Positions 1 to 5,573 of a DNA stretch of 5,573 nucleotides are shown here, one piece after another. Made by a program: the position numbers and the translations under genes. Every line of letters begins with the position of its first letter. The stretch's first letter is position 1. This DNA is from Rhodocyclaceae bacterium. Lineage in GTDB: Bacteria > Pseudomonadota > Gammaproteobacteria > Burkholderiales > Rhodocyclaceae. A model generated the notes under the pieces. That model was not told where the DNA came from. It made no database searches and saw nothing but the letters and a program-made list of their open reading frames with translations. The DNA is taken from assembly GCA_020849155.1 (NCBI GenBank), contig JADLGU010000243.1:1-5573 (forward strand), in the 5' to 3' direction.

Positions 1-1
1 C

Positions 2-883
2 GAGAAGCTGGTGATGCGCATCTTCGATCCTGAGGTGCTGGTGCGCGATTTCGCCGACCTCGGCTTCAGCGACGACGACAAGGCGCGCTGGAGCCAGATG
101 ACCGGCCAGCCCAACGGCATCATCCTGGTGACCGGGCCGACCGGCTCGGGCAAGACCACCACCCTGTACTCGACCCTCAAGCAGCTGGCCACCCCGGAGG
201 TCAATGTCTGCTCCATCGAGGACCCGATCGAGATGATCGAGTCCTCCTTCAACCAGGTGCAGGTGCAGACCAACATCGACATGACCTTCGCCGCCGGGGT
301 GCGGGCGCTGATGCGCCAGGATCCGGACATCATCATGGTCGGCGAGATCCGCGACCTGGAGACGGCCGACATGGCGGTGCAGGCGGCGCTGACCGGCCAC
401 CTGGTGCTGTCCACCCTGCACACCAACGACGCGCCCTCGGCGGTGACCCGGCTGCTCGACCTGGGGGCGCCGGCCTACCTGCTCAACGCCACGCTGCTCG
501 GGGTGATGGCCCAGCGCCTGGTCCGCACGCTCTGCCCGCACTGCAAGAAGGCCGAGCCGATCAGCCGCGAGGAGGAGGAGATCTGGCAGGCCATGGTGGC
601 GCCCTGGAAGGCCACCCGGCCGCAGCAGATCCATCATCCGGTGGGCTGCCTGGATTGCCGCATGACCGGCTACCTCGGGCGGGTCGGCCTCTACGAGATC
701 ATGCTGCTGACCCCCGAGCTGCGCAAGCTGATCAACCCGGCCACCGAGATCGCCAGGGTGCGCGAGCAGGCCTATCGGGAGGGCATGAAGCCGCTGCGCA
801 TCTCCGGCGCGATGAAGGTCGCCGCCGGCCTCACCACCCTGCAGGAAGTGCTGCAGGTCGCGCCCCCGGCTCAGAGCGAGTAA
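2..883 (+). CDS. GspE/PilB-family secretion/pilus assembly ATPase (C-terminal part; 5' end outside window)
   Basis: This is a cytoplasmic hexameric ATPase of the type II secretion/type IV pilus family, which powers pseudopilus or pilus assembly at the inner membrane. The reading frame is open from base 2, so the gene starts upstream; the GTG/ATG at 11-16 is internal. The window shows 293 residues; the family usually has about 500-570. Visible motifs, in window residues, are Walker A GPTGSGKT (45-52), Asp box EDPIE (73-77), Walker B with GEIRD (109-118) and His box STLHTND (137-143). Two cysteine pairs, CPHC (178-181) and CLDC (216-219), form the usual zinc-binding C-terminal subdomain. The C-terminus ends in the family-typical GLTTLQEVLQV. 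All key residues are present, so the visible part looks functional. GspE and PilB cannot be separated without the N-terminal domain and neighbouring genes. It is convergent with the FecR gene and not part of that operon. Confidence 0.93.
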   Translation, partial: EKLVMRIFDPEVLVRDFADLGFSDDDKARWSQMTGQPNGIILVTGPTGSGKTTTLYSTLKQLATPEVNVCSIEDPIEMIESSFNQVQVQTNIDMTFAAGVRALMRQDPDIIMVGEIRDLETADMAVQAALTGHLVLSTLHTNDAPSAVTRLLDLGAPAYLLNATLLGVMAQRLVRTLCPHCKKAEPISREEEEIWQAMVAPWKATRPQQIHHPVGCLDCRMTGYLGRVGLYEIMLLTPELRKLINPATEIARVREQAYREGMKPLRISGAMKVAAGLTTLQEVLQVAPPAQSE

Positions 884-959
884 CGACCATCCCCCCGCCC
901 CTTCCCCAGGAAGGGGGCGACGGGTGTTCGCTTCGCTCCATGTTGTTGGCTTGCCCCGC
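884..959. other. Convergent intergenic spacer
   Basis: This 76-bp spacer separates the stop codons of two converging genes. Apart from the GC hairpin at 896-919 it holds a short stretch with the direct repeat TTCGCTTCGCT around 928-938. I see no ORF with a ribosome binding site and no promoter-like elements. As the only true intergenic DNA in the window it is most likely a 3'-end region used by both transcripts. Confidence 0.6.
896..919. terminator. GC-rich hairpin between convergent genes, possible bidirectional terminator or palindromic repeat
   Basis: An 8-bp perfect inverted repeat, CCCCTTCC (898-905) and GGAAGGGG (909-916), closes a 3-nt loop. It can be extended by two more pairs across a one-base bulge at 917. 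It lies 14 bases after the ATPase stop codon and about 40 bases after the FecR stop on the other strand. No T-tract follows on either strand, so it is not a canonical intrinsic terminator. It may instead block 3' exonuclease or belong to a dispersed intergenic palindrome family. The hairpin is seen directly; its role is inferred. Confidence 0.45.
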
Positions 960-1655
960 CTAGTAGCGGTTGCCGCCGCTTTGGAACGGCGGCCAGCGGC
1001 CGACGGCATTCTCCAGCATGGTCAGTTCGGCGTCGTTGTGGTTGATCACCGTGGCCGGCGCCATCATCTTGTCGCCCGTGGCGTTGATGTAGATCGGATG
1101 CTCGTGGTGGGTGGTGCGGATGGTTTCCTTCTGTTTCGGATCGCCCGTCGGCACCGCCTCGGCCTCGCCATAGCACAGGCAGAAGTAGGTGCGGGCCGCC
1201 TCGGCCTCGATGTAGCAGCCGGTGCCGCGGATGCCGATGGTGGCGGTCGGCGTGGCGAGCTGCAGGTTGCGGGCTTTCTCGCGGCCCTTGCCGAAGACAC
1301 TGAGGACCTTTCCCGTGATGATCCGCATCACCTGGGCGCCGGCGTTGTCCTCGAAGGTGATCTTGGTCTTTTCCCGCTGCAGGAAGGCGTCGGGGCCGAT
1401 GATGTAGACGGCCTCGGCGCCTTCGCCGGTCATCACCGTCTGGCCCGGCTTGATGTTCATGCCGATCGAGGCGCGGGTGTTGTCGACGCCGACCGGTCCC
1501 TGGATGCGGCGGAAGCCGGGGGTGGCCGGCAGCGAGCCGGCGGATAGGGCCTCGCTGATCAGGCCGACAATGCCGCCGGCGCCAAGCGCCCCGGTGGCGG
1601 CCAGCTTGAGCAGCGTTTGGCGGCGGGCAAGGCGTTCGATGTCTTGTGGGTCCAT
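960..1655 (-). CDS. FecR-domain protein with Tat-like signal
   Basis: This 231-residue protein is probably exported and periplasmic. The N-terminus has the twin-arginine motif RRQTLLK (residues 11-17), then an alanine/glycine-rich hydrophobic stretch (about 18-40), resembling a Tat signal. The body (about 52-166) is a FecR-type beta domain with the hallmark TATIGIRGTG (137-146). It carries cysteines at 147, 159 and 161 (CLC), then HHEH (183-186) and a C-terminal NHNDAELTMLENAVGR segment (205-220) that I recall from related proteobacterial FecR proteins. Classical FecR is a transmembrane anti-sigma regulator, but no sigma factor or TonB receptor gene is adjacent, so that role is not supported; ligand unknown. 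I chose the start at 1655 because GGAG lies six bases upstream and the 12 codons before it include AAT and CGA, unusual here. The alternative ATG at 1691 overlaps the VWA stop as ATGA and adds 12 residues. It is last in the minus-strand operon. Confidence 0.85.
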   Translation of the reverse strand: MDPQDIERLARRQTLLKLAATGALGAGGIVGLISEALSAGSLPATPGFRRIQGPVGVDNTRASIGMNIKPGQTVMTGEGAEAVYIIGPDAFLQREKTKITFEDNAGAQVMRIITGKVLSVFGKGREKARNLQLATPTATIGIRGTGCYIEAEAARTYFCLCYGEAEAVPTGDPKQKETIRTTHHEHPIYINATGDKMMAPATVINHNDAELTMLENAVGRWPPFQSGGNRY

Positions 1656-1659
1656 GTCG

Positions 1660-1665
1660 TTCTCC
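1660..1665 (-). promoter_or_regulatory. Shine-Dalgarno site deciding the FecR-protein start
   Basis: On the minus strand GGAGAA lies just upstream of the ATG at 1655, with six bases between GGAG and the start codon. The competing ATG at 1691 has no purine-rich site in front of it and could only be used by coupling to the VWA stop codon. This favours the internal start. Confidence 0.6.
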
Positions 1666-1687
1666 GTTCGGGGGTCGCTATTGTCGC

Positions 1688-2860
1688 TCATTTGCTGAGC
1701 AGGCGCATGGCCCGCTCGAGGCCTTCCAGGGTCAGCGGGAACATCCTGCCGCCCATGAGGCTGTGGAGCAGGGAGATGGAGTGCCGGTAGGGCCACAGGT
1801 GCTCCGGCTCGGGGTTCAGCCATACCGCGTGCGGGTAGGTGTCCAGCAGGCGGCGGATCCAGGTCGCGCCGGATTCCTCGTTCATGTACTCCACCGAGCC
1901 GCCCGGCTGCATGATCTCGTAGGGGCTCATGGTGGCGTCGCCGACCAGGATCAGCTTGTAGTCGGGGCCGTACTTGTGCATCACGTCCCACAGCGGGAAG
2001 CGCTCGGAGTGGCGGCGCCGGTTGTCGCGCCAGACGTGGTCGTACACGCAGTTGTGGAAGTAGAAGTGCTCGAGGTGCTTGAACTCGGTCTTGGCCGCCG
2101 AGAACATCTCCTCGCAGACGCGGATGTGGTCGTCCATCGAGCCGCCGATGTCGAGGAACAGCAGCACCTTGACCTTGTTGTGGCGCTCCGGGCGCATCAG
2201 GATGTCGAGCCAGCCGGCGTTGCGCGCCGTCGACGCGATGGTGCCGTCGAGGTCGAGTTCCTCCTCGGCGCCTTCGCGGGCGAAGCGGCGCAGGCGGCGC
2301 AGCGCCACCTTGATGTTGCGGGTGCCCAGCTCGACCTTGTCGTCGAGGTTGCGGTACTCGCGGTTCTCCCAGACCTTGACCGCCGTGCGGTTGCCGGCCG
2401 ACTCGCCGCCGACACGGATGCCCTCGGGGTGGTAGCCGTGGGCGCCGAAGGGGCTGGAACCGCCGGTGCCGATCCACTTGCTGCCGCCGGCATGGCGCTT
2501 CTTCTGCTCCTGCAGGCGCTTCTTGAATTCCTCCATCAGCTTGTCCCAGCCGAGCGCCTGCAGCCTGGCCTTCTCCTCCGGCGTCAGGTGCTTCCTGGCC
2601 ATCAGGCGCAGCCAGTCCTCGGGGATTTCGGCTTCCAGGCCGGGGATGCGCTCGACGCCCTTGAAGTACTCGCCGAAGGCGCGGTCGAACTTGTCGTAGT
2701 TCGACTCGTCCTTGACCAGGCAGGCGCGCGACAGGAAGTAGAAGTCGTCGATGCTGTGGCCGGCGACGTGCTTCTGCAGGGCCTCCAGCAGGGTCAGGAA
2801 CTCCTTGGTCGAGACCGGCAGCTTGGCCTGCTTGAGATGGTGGAAGAAGTCGATCAGCAT
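1688..2860 (-). CDS. CoxE-like VWA-domain protein (partner of MoxR-type ATPase)
   Basis: This is a 390-residue cytoplasmic protein of the CoxE-like von Willebrand factor A family. Members work with MoxR-type AAA+ ATPases in maturation or activation of target enzymes, for example metal cofactor insertion; the target here is unknown. The N-terminal helical region (1-125) precedes a glycine-rich conserved stretch, GTGGSSPFG (131-139). The VWA domain occupies roughly residues 229-375. Its metal-ion (MIDAS) site reads DIGGSMD (237-243), so the canonical DxSxS is DxGxS, a variant I believe is common in this subfamily. A second acidic element, VGDATMSPYE (306-315), follows the next strand. The C-terminal WLNPEPEHLWPYRHS (347-361) also looks family-typical. 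The ATG at 2860 overlaps the cyclase stop as ATGCTGA, seven bases, with GGGGA six bases upstream. No signal peptide or membrane segment is seen. Its expected ATPase partner lies two genes upstream rather than adjacent. Confidence 0.9.
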   Translation of the reverse strand: MLIDFFHHLKQAKLPVSTKEFLTLLEALQKHVAGHSIDDFYFLSRACLVKDESNYDKFDRAFGEYFKGVERIPGLEAEIPEDWLRLMARKHLTPEEKARLQALGWDKLMEEFKKRLQEQKKRHAGGSKWIGTGGSSPFGAHGYHPEGIRVGGESAGNRTAVKVWENREYRNLDDKVELGTRNIKVALRRLRRFAREGAEEELDLDGTIASTARNAGWLDILMRPERHNKVKVLLFLDIGGSMDDHIRVCEEMFSAAKTEFKHLEHFYFHNCVYDHVWRDNRRRHSERFPLWDVMHKYGPDYKLILVGDATMSPYEIMQPGGSVEYMNEESGATWIRRLLDTYPHAVWLNPEPEHLWPYRHSISLLHSLMGGRMFPLTLEGLERAMRLLSK

Positions 2861-5235
2861 GGCGTGTCCCCGAAAACCTCGCAGCGGTTGCGGCCGCGTT
2901 GCTTGGCGCGGTAGAGCGCCTCGTCGCAGCAGCGTACCAGGTCTTCCGGCGTGCGGGCGTGTTCCGGGTAGGCCGCCAGGCCGCAGGAGAGGGTGGCCTC
3001 GAGCTGGAACTCGCCGAAGGGCACGCGGGCGGATTCGAACCTCCGTCGCCAGCCCTCGGCCCGCTCCAGCGCCACCTCCAGCGGCATGCGCGGCAGCAGC
3101 ACCAGGAATTCCTCGCCGCCGTAGCGGCAGGGCACGTCCTCGGCGCGCACGTCGCCCAGCAGCAGGGCCGCCAGCTCGCGCAGCACCTTGTCGCCGGCCT
3201 GGTGGCCATAGCTGTCGTTGAGCTGCTTGAAGTGGTCCACGTCGAGCATCACCAGCGACAGCGGGTAGCCCTCGCGCTTGGCGCGGGCCAGCTCGCGCTC
3301 GAGGGTCTCGTCGAGGTAGCGCCGGTTGTAGAGGTTGGTCAGTCCGTCGCGCACCGCCTGCTCGCGCAACTCCGCCTGCAGGCGGTGGATCTCCTCGAGC
3401 TGGTGCTGCAGCATGGTGTTGGATTCCTTGAGGTCGGTTTCCATGCGTTTGCGCTCGGAGATGTCGTGCTTGATGGCGACGAAGTGCATGGTCTCGCCCT
3501 TCTCGTTGCCGACCGGGGCGATGGCCATCAGCTCGGTGTACAGGCTGCCGTCCTTGCGGCGGTTGACGATCTCGCCGCGCCAGACGCGGCCCTCGCGGAT
3601 GGTGCGCCACAGGTCCTCGTAGAAGGCCTGGTCGTGCTGACCGCTGTTGAAGATGCGGGTGTGCTGGCCGACCAGCTCCTCGGCGGCATAGCCCGAGATG
3701 CGACTGATGGCCGGGTTGACGTACTCGATGATTCCGGCCGGGTCGGTGATGGCCACTCCTTCGGCGGCGGCCTCGATGGCGGCGCCGCGCGCCAGCAGGG
3801 CGGCCTCCAGGCGCTTCCTCTCGCGCAGGTCGGCGATGGCCACGAACAGGGCCGGCTCCTCGCCCAGCCGGCCCAGGGTGGCCGAGCGCTGGGTCAGCAG
3901 CGGCGAGCCGTCGGCGCGGAGGAACTCGATGACCTGGTTGCGCACCGAGCCGCCGGTCTGGATCTGCTCCAGGAAGCGCTGCCGCGCCGCCGGATCCGGA
4001 TAGAAGCGGGTGACGTCGCTGCCGAGCAGGCCGTCGAGCGGGGCGCCGGCCAGCTCGGCGGCGGCCCGGTTGGCGTAGAGGATCCGGCCGTCCTGCGGGC
4101 GGGTGATGAGCAGGGCGATCGGCGTGGTGTCGGCGATGGCGCGGAACTTGTTGTCGCTTTCTCGCAGCTCGGCCTCGATCTGCCGCCGCGAGGCGATCTC
4201 GCGGCGCAACTGGCGCGTCAGCGAGGTGAAGCCGAGGACCACCGCCACCAGCACCAGCGTCGCCCCCGCGCCGATGGTGACCGCCACCGCCAGGTTGGAG
4301 CGGCCTGCCGGGGCCGGTTCATAGAGGAAGCCGTCGAGCGGGAAATTGCGTTTCATCATGCCCAGCTCGGCGTAGGTGTCGGCGATGTGGCGCCAGCGCC
4401 CGGCGTGCATGTGGCCGATCTCGACCAGGTCCGGGCGCAGCAGGCTCTTCATCTCGCCGGCCTCGAACAGCAGATGGGCGCGGCTCTTGCGCTCGCCGTA
4501 GCGGGCCAGGATCAGGTCGGCCAGCGCCTCGGGCTGCCGCATGGCGTAGGCCCAGCCCTTGAGGCTGGCCTCGCGGAAGGCCCGCGCCCGCTCCGGCCGG
4601 CGGGCGACTTCCTCGGCGGTGGTGAACAGGTTGTCGCCGTAGAAGTCGATGCCGGCGGCGCGCGGCGAGAACTCGAGGTAGGGAAACTGCTTCTGCCGGA
4701 AGAAATACGGCTCGTCGGTGCTGTAGGCGGTGATGACGTCGGTGCGGCCGTCGATCAGATCCTGGTGGTCGAAACTGTGCGGCAGGATCTTCAGGCCCTT
4801 CTCGTGCACGCCCTCCCGGCGCAGGTAGGCGAAGATCTCGTCGGCATGGGGCTCGATCATCAGGCGCCGGCCGGCCAGGTCGTGCACCGTGCGGATGCCG
4901 GCATCGCGCCGCGCCGCCAGGATGAAGGGCGAGTGCTGGAAGATCACCGCCAGCGCCACCACCGGCTGGCCGGCGGCGCGCGAGAGGATCAGCGCCGAGT
5001 TGGAGACGCCGTACTGGGCGCGGCCCTCGAGCACCGCCTTGACCGGATCGGTGTCGGGGCCGGCCTCGACGATGTCCACCTCCAGCCCGGCTTCCCGGTA
5101 GTAGCCCTGGGCCTGGGCGGCGTAGTAGCCGGCGAACTGGAACTGGTGCTTCCATTTCAACTGCAGGGTGACCTTCTCCAGCGCCCCGGCGGCGAGCGGC
5201 GTGAGCAGGGCGGCCAGGAGCAGGAGCAGGCGCAT
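2854..5235 (-). CDS. Membrane diguanylate cyclase with NMT1/THI5-like sensor, two PAS domains and GGDEF
   Basis: This 793-residue inner-membrane sensor would make cyclic di-GMP from two GTP. It has a signal peptide (1-18, MRLLLLLAALLTPLAAGA) and a periplasmic NMT1/THI5-like substrate-binding domain (about 20-305) opening with LQLKWKHQFQFAGYYAA. One membrane helix (about 315-338) and a charged signalling helix (340-362) follow. The cytoplasmic part has PAS 1 (about 358-475), PAS 2 with its C-terminal extension (about 480-595), a coiled coil (about 597-627) and GGDEF (628-788). The active site is GGEEF (706-710), with metal-binding aspartates in MLDVDHFKQLND (663-674). RAED (697-700) lies exactly five residues before GGEEF and matches the product-inhibition I-site, so it should be active and feedback-inhibited. 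There is no EAL or HD-GYP domain. The periplasmic ligand may be a pyrimidine, thiamine-precursor-like or other small molecule; this is inference. The start overlaps the upstream stop by one base (TGATG) without a clear Shine-Dalgarno site, implying translational coupling. Confidence 0.94.
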   Translation of the reverse strand: MRLLLLLAALLTPLAAGALEKVTLQLKWKHQFQFAGYYAAQAQGYYREAGLEVDIVEAGPDTDPVKAVLEGRAQYGVSNSALILSRAAGQPVVALAVIFQHSPFILAARRDAGIRTVHDLAGRRLMIEPHADEIFAYLRREGVHEKGLKILPHSFDHQDLIDGRTDVITAYSTDEPYFFRQKQFPYLEFSPRAAGIDFYGDNLFTTAEEVARRPERARAFREASLKGWAYAMRQPEALADLILARYGERKSRAHLLFEAGEMKSLLRPDLVEIGHMHAGRWRHIADTYAELGMMKRNFPLDGFLYEPAPAGRSNLAVAVTIGAGATLVLVAVVLGFTSLTRQLRREIASRRQIEAELRESDNKFRAIADTTPIALLITRPQDGRILYANRAAAELAGAPLDGLLGSDVTRFYPDPAARQRFLEQIQTGGSVRNQVIEFLRADGSPLLTQRSATLGRLGEEPALFVAIADLRERKRLEAALLARGAAIEAAAEGVAITDPAGIIEYVNPAISRISGYAAEELVGQHTRIFNSGQHDQAFYEDLWRTIREGRVWRGEIVNRRKDGSLYTELMAIAPVGNEKGETMHFVAIKHDISERKRMETDLKESNTMLQHQLEEIHRLQAELREQAVRDGLTNLYNRRYLDETLERELARAKREGYPLSLVMLDVDHFKQLNDSYGHQAGDKVLRELAALLLGDVRAEDVPCRYGGEEFLVLLPRMPLEVALERAEGWRRRFESARVPFGEFQLEATLSCGLAAYPEHARTPEDLVRCCDEALYRAKQRGRNRCEVFGDTPC

Positions 5236-5573
5236 CAGCGGTTCTGGCGGGCCATGAACACCAGGCGCTCGAAGAGGTGCACGTCCTGCTCGTTCTTCAG
5301 CAGGGCGCCGTGCAGCGGCGGGATGGCGGCCTTGCTGTCCTTGGCGCGCAGCGCCTCGGGCGGGATGTCCTCGGCCACCAGCAGCTTGAGCCAGTCGAGC
5401 AGCTCCGAGGTGGAGGGCTTCTTCTTCAGGCCGGGGATCTCGCGCAGCTCGAAGAACACCTCCAGGGCCTCGCAGATCAGCGCCTTCTTGAGATCGGGAA
5501 AATGCACGTCGATGATCCGCTGCATCGTCTCCTTGTCGGGGAACTTGATGTAGTGGAAGAAGCAGCGGCGCAG
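5235..5573 (-). CDS. MoxR-type AAA+ ATPase (C-terminal part; 5' end outside window)
   Basis: Only the last 112 residues are visible; the frame is open to the right edge, so the ATG at 5525 is an internal methionine, not the start. The first visible residues, LRRCFFHYIKFPD, correspond to the end of the AAA+ core and match the CbbQ/NorQ/MoxR group as I know it. TSELLDWLKLL (55-65) is the conserved helix of the lid subdomain. The nucleotide-binding Walker motifs lie outside the window and cannot be checked. Such ATPases are cytoplasmic chaperones that act with a CoxE-like VWA protein to activate or load cofactors into enzymes, and the VWA gene two positions downstream is the likely partner. The stop overlaps the start of the diguanylate cyclase by one base, which places both in one operon. 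Family assignment is confident from context plus the C-terminus; the exact subgroup is not. Confidence 0.82.
   Translation of the reverse strand: MRRCFFHYIKFPDKETMQRIIDVHFPDLKKALICEALEVFFELREIPGLKKKPSTSELLDWLKLLVAEDIPPEALRAKDSKAAIPPLHGALLKNEQDVHLFERLVFMARQNR

Noticed and set aside
11..16. GTG/ATG at the left edge as the start of the secretion ATPase
   Set aside because: The frame is open upstream to the window edge and the residues before it fit the family core. The protein would lack its whole N-terminal half.
928..938. TTCGCTTCGCT as a possible tandem repeat or protein-binding site
   Set aside because: There are only about two short units; this is too little to support a repeat array or an operator.
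1646..2914. 422-codon open frame on the plus strand opposite the VWA gene
   Set aside because: It has no domain or signal and is dominated by Val, Ala, Glu and Leu. The minus-strand frame encodes a clear VWA protein, so this is an antisense shadow.
960..3209. 749-codon minus-strand frame that would fuse VWA-region sequence to the FecR protein
   Set aside because: Only the part below 1691 encodes the FecR protein. The rest is an Arg/Pro/Ala-rich out-of-frame reading of the cyclase and VWA genes, with no domain.
1688..3610. Longer 640-codon reading of the VWA gene starting inside the cyclase gene
   Set aside because: The first 250 residues are an Arg/Pro/Ala-rich out-of-frame reading of the GGDEF region. 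The real start is the ATG at 2860, where family-like sequence begins and a GGGGA site is present.
2899..5553. 884-codon open frame on the plus strand opposite the cyclase and ATPase genes
   Set aside because: Its translation is low-complexity, rich in Ala, Gly, Val, Leu and His with no recognisable domain. It mirrors the codon structure of the minus-strand genes, which have clear domains; it is a GC-driven antisense shadow.

Overview
The window is a compact, very GC-rich stretch of a proteobacterial chromosome. Protein flavour suggests a betaproteobacterium of the Rhodocyclales type (Azoarcus/Thauera/Dechloromonas relatives). That placement is inferred from gene families and base composition, not from a marker gene. 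The window holds five protein genes in two convergent blocks, with almost no non-coding DNA. No RNA gene, CRISPR array, insertion sequence or prophage is visible.

Plus strand, left edge (2-883): the C-terminal half of a GspE/PilB-family secretion or pilus assembly ATPase. It has intact Walker A, Asp box, Walker B, His box and tetracysteine motifs. Its N-terminus lies outside the window. A 76-bp convergent spacer (884-959) follows and contains a strong GC hairpin, probably a shared terminator or a dispersed palindromic repeat.

Minus strand (5573 down to 960): a tightly packed four-gene run, read right to left. First is the C-terminus of a MoxR-type AAA+ ATPase. Second is a 793-residue transmembrane diguanylate cyclase with an NMT1/THI5-like periplasmic sensor, two PAS domains and a GGDEF domain carrying an I-site. 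Third is a CoxE-like VWA-domain protein. Fourth is a FecR-domain protein with a Tat-like signal. The first three genes overlap by 1 and 7 bp. The fourth starts 32 bp downstream of the third, or at an alternative ATGA overlap. All four are therefore probably one transcript whose promoter lies beyond the right edge.

MoxR ATPases and CoxE-like VWA proteins normally act as a pair that remodels or inserts metal into a target enzyme. The notable point is that a complete ligand-sensing c-di-GMP synthase gene sits between the two partners, with overlaps on both sides, and that an exported FecR protein with conserved-looking Cys and His residues ends the operon. A functional link between c-di-GMP signalling and the chaperone pair is inference. 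The individual families are known.
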